32,003 nucleotides of DNA, from positions 1 through 32,003 of the forward strand of contig CALXJH010000128.1 in assembly GCA_944388555.1 (NCBI GenBank). The letters are read 5' to 3'. Shown in pieces: positions 7,677 to 15,395 of this stretch. The translations under genes were made by a program, and so were the position numbers. This DNA is from an uncultured Clostridia bacterium. GTDB lineage: Bacteria; Bacillota; Clostridia; RGIG6154. The notes beneath the pieces were generated by a model. It did no database searches and was not told the origin of the DNA. It saw only the letters and a list, made by a program, of their open reading frames with translations. Each line of letters begins with the position of its first letter. Position 1 is the first letter of the stretch.

Positions 7677-8309
7677 ATGGATAGCAAAGCAATTGAAAAA
7701 GCAGTACAGGCTGCTGTTTCAGAATATAATAATGAAAAAAATGAACAAGTAAAGATTGGTGTCTCACAAAGACATGTCCATTTATCGCAGGAAGATTTAT
7801 ATACCCTTTTCGGCGATGGATATACCCTTACTAAAAAGAAAACCCTAATGGGTAGAGAATTTGCTGCCGAAGAAGTGGTTACACTGGTAGGACCTTCTTT
7901 AAAAGCTATTGAAAAAGTGCGTGTATTAGGTCCGGTACGCAAACATACGCAGGTGGAAATTTCAAGAACTGATACTTTTGTTTTAAAAGTCAGTCCACCG
8001 GTACGCCCATCCGGAAACATTGAAGGGTCTGAACGTATTGTTATCGTCGGGCCAAAGGGCAGCATTTATCTGAAAGAAGGCGTGATTATCGCAAATCGAC
8101 ACATTCATTTGACACCCTCTTACGCGCAAAAACATGGAATCAAAGACAACGACTATGTCGATGTATTGGTTGAAGGTATTAAACCCACCAAATTTTACGA
8201 TGTGCAGGTTCGTGTACGCGATGATTTTAACGTGGAAATGCACATTGATACAGATGATGCAAATTCGGCAGGTTTAAAAAATGGAGATATTGTTAAAATT
8301 TTAAAATAA
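7677..8309 (+). CDS. pduL: Phosphate acyltransferase PduL
   Basis: A 210-residue PduL-family phosphotransacylase that converts acyl-CoA plus Pi to acyl-phosphate and CoA, recycling CoA inside the BMC and allowing ATP formation outside. Two paired-His motifs are visible, SQRHVHLS (His33, His35) and ANRHIHLT (His142, His144); these are the PduL zinc ligands, in two repeated beta-barrel domains. RPSGNIEGSE is also a family signature. Residues 1-20 (MDSKAIEKAVQAAVSEYNNE) look like an N-terminal encapsulation peptide ahead of the domain. The start has AAAGGTG about 8 nt upstream. Substrate is probably lactyl-CoA or propionyl-CoA, depending on the upstream enzymes. Confidence 0.96.
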   Translation: MDSKAIEKAVQAAVSEYNNEKNEQVKIGVSQRHVHLSQEDLYTLFGDGYTLTKKKTLMGREFAAEEVVTLVGPSLKAIEKVRVLGPVRKHTQVEISRTDTFVLKVSPPVRPSGNIEGSERIVIVGPKGSIYLKEGVIIANRHIHLTPSYAQKHGIKDNDYVDVLVEGIKPTKFYDVQVRVRDDFNVEMHIDTDDANSAGLKNGDIVKILK

Positions 8310-8336
8310 ACAATTCACAGGTGAGGATGAAATAAA

Positions 8337-9098
8337 ATGTTTGCATTAGAACGGCAGAAAAAAATTTTAGAAATATTAAAAGAATCCGGCGCTGTCTGGG
8401 TCAGCAAGTTAAGTGATGAACTGGGTGTTACCGAAGAAACTGTGCGCCGGGATTTAGAAAAATTAGAAGCCAAAGAACTTTTAATTCGCACACACGGCGG
8501 CGCAATCCCGATTGAAGAAGCAAAGCTCGAGCTATCTCTGGAAAAACGAAAACACACCAACACAGATATTAAAGCAAAACTTGCAAAAGAAGCGGTCAAA
8601 TCCATTGTCCCCGGAGATACGGTTTTTTTAGACGCCTCTACCACAACTTTTTATTTGTCAAAGGAGTTAAAGGCGTTAAAGAATGTTACGATTATTACAA
8701 CATCGATTCGTATCATCGATGAACTGAAAGACCAAAAAAATCTTAAGGTAATTTCAGTTGGCGGGTATGTGAGCGAGAATCAATCCTTGGTAGGAAACTT
8801 AGCAGAACAAAATATCATTCATTATTTTTACGCGGATAAAATGTTTTTCAGCAGCCGAGGCATTACAAAAAACGGAGGTATTTTAGAGAGCAACGAACAG
8901 GAATGTTCCATCAAACAAAAAATGCTCAAAAATTCAACCGAAAAGTTTTATTTATGCGACAGTTCTAAAATTGGAAGAATCGGCTTTGCCAAGCTTGCGC
9001 AGCTAAATGAGATCGACCATATTATTACAGACAGTGAACTGGATGAAGATTGGCATGCCTTATGCGCGGAAAATCAAGTGCAGTTAACAAAGATTTAA
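8337..9098 (+). CDS. DeoR-family transcriptional regulator
   Basis: A 253-residue DeoR-type regulator. The N-terminal winged helix-turn-helix is typical (ERQKKILEILKESG, then LSDELGVTEETVRRDLEKLE, then RTHGGAI). The C-terminal sugar-phosphate sensor domain has the ISOCOT-like pattern with FLDASTTTFYLSKEL and LCDSSKIGRIGFAKL. Such proteins usually repress sugar catabolic operons and respond to a phosphorylated intermediate. It is the last gene before a strong terminator, so it most likely controls the BMC operon in response to a fuculose/rhamnulose-phosphate-type metabolite. The effector is inference. Confidence 0.94.
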   Translation: MFALERQKKILEILKESGAVWVSKLSDELGVTEETVRRDLEKLEAKELLIRTHGGAIPIEEAKLELSLEKRKHTNTDIKAKLAKEAVKSIVPGDTVFLDASTTTFYLSKELKALKNVTIITTSIRIIDELKDQKNLKVISVGGYVSENQSLVGNLAEQNIIHYFYADKMFFSSRGITKNGGILESNEQECSIKQKMLKNSTEKFYLCDSSKIGRIGFAKLAQLNEIDHIITDSELDEDWHALCAENQVQLTKI

Positions 9099-9111
9099 TT
9101 GAGAATATAAG

Positions 9112-9139
9112 AACCTCTTGTTTGGACAAGAGGTTTTTT
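9112..9139 (+). terminator. Intrinsic terminator of the BMC operon
   Basis: A 10-bp perfect stem (9112-9121 with 9126-9135) with a TTGG loop and a run of six T (9134-9139), just after the DeoR stop. It ends the BMC transcript. Confidence 0.93.
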
Positions 9140-9190
9140 ATACCCATTTATTCTATCTGTCAATGTTTTTTCTTCTCCTACTCATATTTT

Positions 9191-9235
9191 AAAAAATAAA
9201 AAAAGGAACAAGCAATATAAACAAAAGCTTGTTCC
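9191..9235 (-). terminator. Intrinsic terminator of the aldo/keto reductase gene
   Basis: The stem GGAACAAGC (9205-9213) pairs with GCTTGTTCC (9227-9235). On the minus strand the hairpin is followed by a U-rich tract (A-tract 9191-9204 on +). It faces the convergent BMC terminator. Confidence 0.87.
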
Positions 9236-9280
9236 GTGCCTGTTAAACATCGTACTATCCTATAAACTACGGTCTGAAAA

Positions 9281-10198
9281 TTACGGAAGTTTATATCCTG
9301 CCGCTAAATAGATTTTATACCAGTCTTCCGCTGATAATTCTATATCGCTCGCTTTGGCTATCTGTTTGAGTCTATCTATATTTGTGCTTCCAACCACCGG
9401 CTGCATTTTCTCAGGCAAACGTAATAGCCAGGCAATCGCCATTCCTGTATCTGTAACGTCATATTTTTCAGCCATTTCTGTAATAATTTTGTTTGTTTTA
9501 TCAAAAATCGGGTTGTTTAAAAACGGACCTTCAATAAAGCCGTGTTGAAGCGGCGACCAGGGTTGAATGGTTATATCCTTTATTCTGCAATAATCTCTCA
9601 CATAACCATCTCTGTTCACGCCGTCTGTATTATCTATATTTACATTAGCACCACTGCTTATCATTCCGGCATTTACAACACTTAATTGGAGCTGATTGAT
9701 TTTTAAATCCTGCTTTACGTATTTTTTAAGCAGCTCTATTTGCATCGGACTATGGTTGGAAACACCAAAAGCAACCACCTTGCCGCTTTGTTCCAGCTCG
9801 TCAAACGCCTCTGCAACTTCAGCAGGATCCATAAGAAGATCTGGGCGGTGCAACAACAGTACATCAATTTTTTCGCAGGATAAACGCTTTAAAGATTGAT
9901 CAACAGAAGAAACAATATGTTCTTTGCTGAAATCATACATGCCTTTTTTTATTCCACATTTCGTTTGAATAACCATTTTATCCCGCAAGGATGGATCGCG
10001 TTTTAACGCACCACCGAAAACTTCTTCACATTTTCCGCCACCATAAATATCCGCATGGTCGAAGTAGTTATACCCCAATTCCAAAGCTGTATTTATATAC
10101 ATGTCTATCTGATGCTCTGTCATACTGCCGATCCGCATACACCCAAGTGCCACCTGCGAAACCGGCGTATGCTTTAAAACTGTTTTGATATATTTCAT
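9281..10198 (-). CDS. Aldo/keto reductase (YdhF-like)
   Basis: A 305-residue TIM-barrel NADPH-dependent oxidoreductase. The catalytic tetrad is visible: Asp47 (YFDHAD), Tyr52 (IYGGG), Lys80 (QTKCG) and His117 (LLLHRPD). The cofactor region near the C-terminus (VVGSTNIDRLKQI) is also typical. Overall it resembles the YdhF group of general aldehyde and ketone reductases. A sigma-A-type promoter and a GGAGG site 8 nt before the ATG show it is transcribed alone. Physical closeness to the BMC operon could hint at lactaldehyde handling, but separate regulation and opposite strand make that weak. Confidence 0.92.
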   Translation of the reverse strand: MKYIKTVLKHTPVSQVALGCMRIGSMTEHQIDMYINTALELGYNYFDHADIYGGGKCEEVFGGALKRDPSLRDKMVIQTKCGIKKGMYDFSKEHIVSSVDQSLKRLSCEKIDVLLLHRPDLLMDPAEVAEAFDELEQSGKVVAFGVSNHSPMQIELLKKYVKQDLKINQLQLSVVNAGMISSGANVNIDNTDGVNRDGYVRDYCRIKDITIQPWSPLQHGFIEGPFLNNPIFDKTNKIITEMAEKYDVTDTGMAIAWLLRLPEKMQPVVGSTNIDRLKQIAKASDIELSAEDWYKIYLAAGYKLP

Positions 10199-10223
10199 AT
10201 TCCCTGCCTCCTTATTTTTTTAC

Positions 10224-10252
10224 ATTGTATCACAGAACTACCTTTTGCGCAA
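10224..10252 (-). promoter_or_regulatory. Sigma-A-type promoter of the aldo/keto reductase gene
   Basis: Read on the minus strand: -35 TTGCGC (10252-10247), a 17-nt spacer, -10 TACAAT (10229-10224). It lies about 25 nt upstream of the start codon. Confidence 0.75.
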
Positions 10253-10453
10253 TAAAAATGCTGCTTCTTTTTTACAAAAACAAATCTCCTATAACTCAAG
10301 ATAGTTTGGCTTTGTTTGAAAAAAGTAAATAAAAAAGCACCGCACATTATTTGGATCAATGGTCTTGCGGCGTTCAAAGCATCGCACCGCTTAGAATTCA
10401 CACCATACTTGCTAGCCATTGCTTATTTCTTTAACTTGCTGCATGAAAAATTA
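10253..10453. other. Intergenic stretch with no gene recognised
   Basis: Between the reductase promoter and the next terminator I see no credible gene. A 74-codon minus-strand frame here lacks a ribosome binding site, has no domain pattern, and overlaps the reductase start and promoter. No repeat or RNA structure stands out. Confidence 0.6.
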
Positions 10454-10487
10454 AAATCGGCAAGGTTCTAAACACTCTTGCCGATTT
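10446..10487 (-). terminator. Intrinsic terminator of the HsdR-N-like gene
   Basis: An 11-bp perfect stem (10454-10464 with 10477-10487) with a 12-nt loop. On the minus strand it is followed by a TTAATTTTT tract. It lies about 70 nt behind the stop of the minus-strand gene at 10559. Confidence 0.83.
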
Positions 10488-10558
10488 GTGGTAAACGATA
10501 TTAACAAAAAACGCTTTTTTAATTATAATATTTATCCTTCTTTAAACACGCATGTCTG

Positions 10559-11626
10559 TTATGAAATAGACTTTGCCCGTTCTTTTAAAACAGTTGCAAG
10601 TCCATATATATCATTTATAGATTCAATAACATATTTTTTTAATTCATCACCTTCGGGTATCACAAGATATTTGATATGCTCTTTGAGATATATGCGACTT
10701 ATCCATCTTGTAACCTTTCCATCAAGAAAAACAGTGAAGTAACTGGCCGTATCTTTATATGTAATTCGGTTTAAATCCAGCTCGTTGCCTAATATAGATT
10801 TTATGATATAAAATGACTGTAATTCTTCGGCAGTCGTAACGATACCAGATATATCATTTTCCGGGCTATCTGCCTCGTTATTTGGAGCATTAACATTAGG
10901 TTCAGACTTGCTCGTATCTAAGTTTAATGCATTTTTAATTTTATCGTTAACCAGATCATTCAGATATAGCGAAATAGATTTTCTAACTATAGGCTTAAAT
11001 TTATCCAAAATTGCTTGCGTAAAACGACCTTCATATATGTCCGAGGATAAGACTAATTTGACAAAATCATCAGAAGGATTTGAAAACTGATCTTTAAGAA
11101 ATTGCTTTATTAAGCTGCAGTATTTCAAATCTGACGCAGTATTTATTATATTTTCAATATCAAAAGATGCTTTTTCAAATTTTTTCAATTCGACAATGTC
11201 ACTGTCTCGTAAATTGCATAAATCTATTGTCATAAAAGGCGTTATATCCATTTTATTAGGTTCTTCCAAATCCGTATAAAATTTGTAAATTATTCCATTT
11301 GTAAGTATGGCAAATTTAGCAGTGGAAACACCAAAATATCGAAACAGTTGCGAATCATGTTTTTCAAGTTGCTGATTTACACTTTTGGCTTCAACCAAGA
11401 TTGTTGGCTGACCGTTAATCACAATTGCATAATCCACTTTTTCTCCTTTTTTGATCCCAACGTCGGCAACATATTCCGGAACGAACTCAGTTGGGTTAAA
11501 AACATCATAGCCTAGCAACGAGAAAAAGGGCATAATTAAAGAAGTTTTTGTTGCTTCTTCAGTAAATATACTGTCGCGCATTGTATCAATGCGTTCTACA
11601 AAAGATTTAATTTTTTCTTCAAACAT
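10559..11626 (-). CDS. Orphan HsdR N-terminal-like protein with PD-(D/E)XK nuclease domain
   Basis: A 355-residue protein. Residues 20-150 follow the HsdR N-terminal / COG4748 pattern: TEEATKTSLIMPFFSLLGYD, then KVDYAIVINGQPTILVEAKS and FAILTNGIIYKFYTD. Asp65 and Glu79-x-Lys81 form a complete PD-(D/E)XK core, so nuclease activity is plausible. The C-terminal half (about 150-355) is helical with an acidic, Asn-rich linker near residue 240 and no motif I recognise. No helicase, HsdM or HsdS gene is next to it, so it is not a complete type I restriction system. Single-gene unit with AT-rich flanks suggests acquired DNA. It could be a small defence gene or a remnant with unknown role. Confidence 0.8.
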   Translation of the reverse strand: MFEEKIKSFVERIDTMRDSIFTEEATKTSLIMPFFSLLGYDVFNPTEFVPEYVADVGIKKGEKVDYAIVINGQPTILVEAKSVNQQLEKHDSQLFRYFGVSTAKFAILTNGIIYKFYTDLEEPNKMDITPFMTIDLCNLRDSDIVELKKFEKASFDIENIINTASDLKYCSLIKQFLKDQFSNPSDDFVKLVLSSDIYEGRFTQAILDKFKPIVRKSISLYLNDLVNDKIKNALNLDTSKSEPNVNAPNNEADSPENDISGIVTTAEELQSFYIIKSILGNELDLNRITYKDTASYFTVFLDGKVTRWISRIYLKEHIKYLVIPEGDELKKYVIESINDIYGLATVLKERAKSIS

Positions 11627-11639
11627 ACTACTTTCCCCT

Positions 11640-12125
11640 TTATTTTTTTTATTTTGTTTTTATTATTTTTTATATACCCATATAAATTATTGTTTTATCA
11701 AAAGTACCCATCTATCTGATTTTCTCTTTTTTAATAGTTTTAAAGTATACCAATTGTAACTCATAATAATTTGCATAGTTATGCCATGCTTTTTAGGTGC
11801 TTCGTTCCATCGAGTTAATTTCTAAGGATTGGAAAGTTTTATGGGTTTAATTCTGCGTATATTAAAACATAAAAATTGCCTCTATTGTTGTTACAAGTTA
11901 ATTATATCTCATCAAATGACACAATGCAACACTTTTTTAGAGAATTTTAAAAAGTTGCTTTTCTGCTAAAAACAAACACGACATTACATCAAAATTACAC
12001 AAATCACAAAATAAAACCCTTCATGCAAACACAGAAAAAGTAAAAATACATAGATAGAATTATTTAAAAAGTATAGCATAAATACGTTATCTAAACATGG
12101 GGAAAGCAACAAAATATATTTTTCT
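11640..12125. other. AT-rich intergenic region, no gene recognised
   Basis: About 490 bases without a convincing gene. A 77-codon minus-strand frame overlaps the tRNA and is spurious. The part next to 11626 has TTGATA and TATATA boxes for the minus-strand gene, but with a 19-nt spacer, so the promoter is uncertain. A weak inverted repeat (GCAAC 11926-11930 with GTTGC 11954-11958, inner T5/A5) is present. I see nothing else. Confidence 0.6.
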
Positions 12126-12133
12126 GCAAAGAA

Positions 12134-12165
12134 AAATCGGAACGGAGAAAAATCCGTTCCGATTT
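12134..12165 (-). terminator. Intrinsic terminator of tRNA-Arg
   Basis: A 13-bp perfect stem (12134-12146 with 12153-12165) directly at the 3' end of the tRNA. On the minus strand it is followed by TTTTTC. Confidence 0.87.
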
Positions 12166-12241
12166 GGCACGCCCGGAGGGATTCGAACCCCCGACCTTTT
12201 GGTTCGTAGCCAAACACTCTATCCAGCTGAGCTACGGGCGC
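12165..12241 (-). tRNA. tRNA-Arg, anticodon ACG
   Basis: Read on the minus strand: acceptor GCGCCCG pairs with CGGGCGT, with one G-U at the end pair. The D arm is GCTCAGCTGGATAGAGT. The anticodon arm is TTTGG-CTACGAA-CCAAA with anticodon ACG. The T arm contains GGTTCGAATCC, and CCA is encoded in the gene (12165-12167 on +). ACG is read as ICG after A34 deamination and decodes CGN arginine codons. Confidence 0.97.
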
Positions 12242-12265
12242 ATATTCATTTTTAACAGCTTTATT

Positions 12266-12294
12266 ATTGTATCACAATCTTTTCCAAAAATCAA
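12266..12294 (-). promoter_or_regulatory. Sigma-A promoter of tRNA-Arg
   Basis: On the minus strand: -35 TTGATT (12294-12289), a 17-nt spacer, -10 TACAAT (12271-12266), about 25 nt before the mature tRNA 5' end. Confidence 0.82.
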
Positions 12295-12334
12295 GTCTAT
12301 TTTTAAAATTTTTATTTTTTTTGCGAAAAAGGTG

Positions 12335-12363
12335 TTGATATCCATGCGTAAATGTGATAAAAT
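12335..12363 (+). promoter_or_regulatory. Sigma-A promoter of the yebC-led operon
   Basis: -35 TTGATA (12335-12340), a 17-nt spacer, -10 TAAAAT (12358-12363), 47 nt before the yebC ATG. It is divergent from the tRNA promoter. Confidence 0.83.
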
Positions 12364-12410
12364 GTATGCTGTTATAGAATGTATATTTATTTTGAAAGGA
12401 TGAAAACCAC

Positions 12411-13139
12411 ATGTCAGGACATTCCAAATGGAATAATATTAAAAACAAAAAGGAAAAAAGTGACAGCCAGAGAGCCAAAATCTTTACAAAATTCGGCAGA
12501 GAAATTGCTGTTGCTGTAAAAGAAGGCGGTCCGGACCCTGACGCAAATTCAAAATTAAGAGATGTCATTGCAAAAGCAAAGGCACAAAATGTGCCTAATG
12601 AAAATATTATGCGCAGTATTAAAAAAGCTGCCGGCGATAACGGCGGCGCTGACTATGAAAGCATCATTTACGAAGGCTACGGTCCGAGCGGCGTAGCAGT
12701 GATTGTTGAGACTTTGACCGAAAATAGAAATCGTACTGCTTCAGACGTTCGCCATTGTTTTGATAAATGCGGCGGCAATTTGGGAACCGTTGGCTGCGTT
12801 AGCTTTATGTTCGATAAAAAGGGCGTTATCATTATTGATAATGAAGACGGCGAACTGGACGAAGATACCGTTATGATGGACGCCTTAGACGCCGGTGCAA
12901 GTGATTTTTCAGCAGAAGATGGTTATTTTGAAATCTTGACTGAACCGGAAGAATTTGGCGTCATTTGCGATGCACTGGAACAGAAAGGCTATGCGTTTTC
13001 GCAGGCAGAAGTAGAATATGTACCGCAGACCACTGTACAGCTTACCGATGAAACCGCTATAAAAAATATGAATAAACTCATTGATATGCTGGAAGACAGT
13101 GATGATGTGCAAAACATTTCCCATAACTGGGAGGAATAA
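12411..13139 (+). CDS. yebC: YebC/PmpR/TACO1-family protein
   Basis: A 242-residue protein with the invariant start MSGHSKWNNIKNKKEKSDSQ and the family segments GGPDPDANSKLRDVIAKAKA and YEGYGPSGVAVIVE. Members were described as transcription regulators (PmpR) and more recently as ribosome-associated factors that help translate difficult proline stretches. Length is normal. The start has GAAAGGATG upstream. First gene of a + strand operon with trmL 3 nt downstream, which fits a translation-related role. Confidence 0.97.
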   Translation: MSGHSKWNNIKNKKEKSDSQRAKIFTKFGREIAVAVKEGGPDPDANSKLRDVIAKAKAQNVPNENIMRSIKKAAGDNGGADYESIIYEGYGPSGVAVIVETLTENRNRTASDVRHCFDKCGGNLGTVGCVSFMFDKKGVIIIDNEDGELDEDTVMMDALDAGASDFSAEDGYFEILTEPEEFGVICDALEQKGYAFSQAEVEYVPQTTVQLTDETAIKNMNKLIDMLEDSDDVQNISHNWEE

Positions 13140-13142
13140 TGC

Positions 13143-13640
13143 ATGTCCAGACTCAATATTGTGCTGATTGAACCGCAGATTCCTCAAAACACCGGAAATA
13201 TTGCAAGAACTTGCGCCGCTACAAACGCGGTACTGCATCTTGTTGGTCCGATGGGCTTTAAAATTGACGATAAAAAACTAAAAAGAGCAGGTTTAGATTA
13301 CTGGCATCTCATGGAGATTCATACGTATGAGAATACAGAAACTTTTTTCAATCAGCATCCGCACGATACGTTTTTTTACTATACCACAAAAGGATTAAAC
13401 CGCCATACGGATATACAGTATCCGGATAATTGTTACCTGGTTTTTGGAAGAGAAGACGCCGGATTGCCCGAAGCGCTCTTATATGCAAATAAAGAACATT
13501 GCGTCCGGGTCCCAATGCAGAACGACGCCCGCAGCTTAAATCTTTCCAACACCGTTGCCATCGCGGTTTATGAAACTCTGCGACAATGGAATTATCCAGA
13601 ATTAAAAACAGAAGGAAAATTAACGAAATATAACTGGTAA
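13143..13640 (+). CDS. trmL: tRNA (cytidine/uridine-34 2'-O)-methyltransferase TrmL
   Basis: A 165-residue SPOUT methyltransferase. It has NIVLIEPQIPQNTGNIARTC at the N-terminus and the knot motifs YLVFGREDAGLPEALL and NLSNTVAIAVYETLRQ. The enzyme uses SAM to methylate the wobble ribose of tRNA-Leu isoacceptors. Length and start are normal for the minimal SPOUT form, and GGGAGG precedes the ATG at good spacing. It is only 3 nt after yebC. Confidence 0.96.
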   Translation: MSRLNIVLIEPQIPQNTGNIARTCAATNAVLHLVGPMGFKIDDKKLKRAGLDYWHLMEIHTYENTETFFNQHPHDTFFYYTTKGLNRHTDIQYPDNCYLVFGREDAGLPEALLYANKEHCVRVPMQNDARSLNLSNTVAIAVYETLRQWNYPELKTEGKLTKYNW

Positions 13641-13656
13641 ATAAGGAGCGTTCAAA

Positions 13657-14448
13657 ATGAAATTTGGTGTTTGCGCCGGCGTTACACCCGACACAATAGA
13701 AACAGCAAAAAAAATCATAGATATCGGTTATGATTTTATTGAAACAAATATTGGATGCGTAGTTTCCATGACAGATGACGAGATTGAGTACTGTGCGGAG
13801 CTGCAGAAAATAAACGGAATTACAACGCCTTGTGCGAATCTCCTGTTCCCCGGCTGGAAATTGAATCGAACCATTCATTTAACAGGCCCCGAACGGGATA
13901 TTGAATGGGAAAATACATATATGAATATGCTTATGCCGCGCTGTGCAAAACTTGGACTTAAAGTCTTAGTTTTCGGATCAGGCGGCGCGCGGAATATGCC
14001 GGATGGATATGATCCTGGCATCGCTTTTTCTGAACTTACAGATTTATGCCGGCGGTTAGGAGAATGTGCCGCAAAATACGATATAACCATTGCGATTGAA
14101 CCCTTGCGCAAACAAGAATGTAATATTATTCAAACGGTACAGGACGGTTTTAAACTTGTAAATAGTGTGCAGCATCCAAACGTACGGCTTCTTGCAGATA
14201 TCTACCATATTTATAATAATAAAGAAACTATAGACTATCCCCAGGCATTGGTCGATTCGCTGACACACGTACACTGGGCAGACCCTTCTACACGTGCTTA
14301 TCCGACCATATCTACACCGGAAATGCAAAGCTTGGCGGATGTCTTAAACCAAAAAGGATATAATAAAACAATCAGCATAGAAGGCGAAGCAAAAAATCTT
14401 TTAGATGACGCCGTTCTTGCTTTAAATACTCTAAAAAAACTTTTTTAA
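13657..14448 (+). CDS. Sugar phosphate isomerase/epimerase-like TIM-barrel protein
   Basis: A 263-residue AP-endonuclease-2/xylose-isomerase-like TIM barrel. Metal-ligand positions can be seen: Glu148 (IAIEPLR), Asp181 and His184 (LADIYHIYN), His in VHWADPSTR, and a Glu near residue 242 (ISIEGEA). Proteins of this fold interconvert keto sugars or sugar phosphates, and the exact substrate cannot be read from the sequence. It lies between trmL and rapZ with short gaps (16 and 19 nt), so it is co-transcribed with housekeeping genes, an odd place for a sugar enzyme. Confidence 0.88.
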   Translation: MKFGVCAGVTPDTIETAKKIIDIGYDFIETNIGCVVSMTDDEIEYCAELQKINGITTPCANLLFPGWKLNRTIHLTGPERDIEWENTYMNMLMPRCAKLGLKVLVFGSGGARNMPDGYDPGIAFSELTDLCRRLGECAAKYDITIAIEPLRKQECNIIQTVQDGFKLVNSVQHPNVRLLADIYHIYNNKETIDYPQALVDSLTHVHWADPSTRAYPTISTPEMQSLADVLNQKGYNKTISIEGEAKNLLDDAVLALNTLKKLF

Positions 14449-14467
14449 AAAACAAAGGAGGCATTGC

Positions 14468-15331
14468 ATGAAAATCGTTATCGTTACCGGAATGTCCGGC
14501 GCAGGAAAATCCAGCGCCATGAAATGTCTGGAAGATTTTGGGTATTACTGTATTGATAATATGCCTCCTGTTCTGATTCCTAAGTTTGTTGAAATATCTA
14601 TGAACGCCGGAGGTACCATCGACAAAGTTGCCCTAGTTACTGATATTCGCAGCAGAACCCTATTCTCGGACTTAATTAAAACATTAGACGAGATGGACGC
14701 GGGGGAACATAAATGCGAAGTTCTTTTCTTAGATGCTTCTGATGATGTTTTGATCAAGCGATATAAAGAAACAAGACGTCAGCATCCATTGTCAACGGAC
14801 GGGAAAATTATTGATGGAATCAACAAAGAACGTGAACTAATGGCCGCAGTACGGCAAAGAGCCGATCACATCATCAATACAACCAGCATGCTCACAAGAG
14901 ACTTACGGGAAGAGCTTGCTAATATTTATGTCGCCGGCGGGAGCTATGACGGACTTATACTCGACGTTATGTCTTTTGGTTACAAATATGGCATCCCAAA
15001 TGACGCTGATTTGGTTTTAGATGTACGTTTTCTGCCAAATCCTTTCTATGTTGCCGAACTCAAACACCAGACCGGTTTAAACAAATCTGTACAAGATTTT
15101 GTTTTAAACCATGAACAGACACAGACTTTTTTAAATAAAATCATTGATTTATTAGAGTATCTTATTCCCTATTACAAAGAAGAAGGGAAAAACCAATTGG
15201 TTATCGCAATCGGCTGTACCGGCGGCAAGCACCGCTCGGTTACAATTGCCGAAGTCATCAGTAAACGTTTAAAAAACTTAAACCACCGTGTGCTTACCCA
15301 TCATCGTGACATTGAAAAAGATAGCAAATAA
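14468..15331 (+). CDS. rapZ: RNase adapter / nucleotide-binding protein RapZ (YvcJ)
   Basis: A 287-residue RapZ/YvcJ protein. The Walker A is VTGMSGAGKSS (Gly8-Ser15), followed by LEDFGYYCIDNMPPVLIPKF. The C-terminal part has AIGCTGGKHRSVTIAE and ends LTHHRDIEK, both diagnostic. The Gram-negative protein controls GlmZ/GlmS and senses GlcN6P; in Firmicutes YvcJ is linked to competence and cell-wall metabolism. Usually yvcK stands between rapZ and whiA, but here it is missing and a terminator is found instead. Start has AAAGGAGG upstream. Confidence 0.97.
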   Translation: MKIVIVTGMSGAGKSSAMKCLEDFGYYCIDNMPPVLIPKFVEISMNAGGTIDKVALVTDIRSRTLFSDLIKTLDEMDAGEHKCEVLFLDASDDVLIKRYKETRRQHPLSTDGKIIDGINKERELMAAVRQRADHIINTTSMLTRDLREELANIYVAGGSYDGLILDVMSFGYKYGIPNDADLVLDVRFLPNPFYVAELKHQTGLNKSVQDFVLNHEQTQTFLNKIIDLLEYLIPYYKEEGKNQLVIAIGCTGGKHRSVTIAEVISKRLKNLNHRVLTHHRDIEKDSK

Positions 15332-15338
15332 ACAAATA

Positions 15339-15377
15339 ACGCCTTATATTTTTTCGCAAAAATAAGGCGTCTTTTTT
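15339..15377 (+). terminator. Intrinsic terminator/attenuator between rapZ and whiA
   Basis: The stem ACGCCTTAT (15339-15347) pairs with ATAAGGCGT (15362-15370), with further inner T/A pairing, and is followed by six T (15372-15377). whiA starts only 19 nt later and no promoter is visible in between, so partial read-through (attenuation) is probable unless a promoter lies inside rapZ. Confidence 0.87.
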
Positions 15378-15395
15378 CAAGAAGAAGGTGCAAAC

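Noticed and set aside
10195-10419. A 74-residue minus-strand frame upstream of the aldo/keto reductase.
   Set aside because: No ribosome binding site, no recognisable domain, and it runs across the reductase promoter and start.
11984-12217. A 77-residue minus-strand frame near the tRNA.
   Set aside because: Its start lies inside tRNA-Arg and the peptide begins with translated tRNA sequence.
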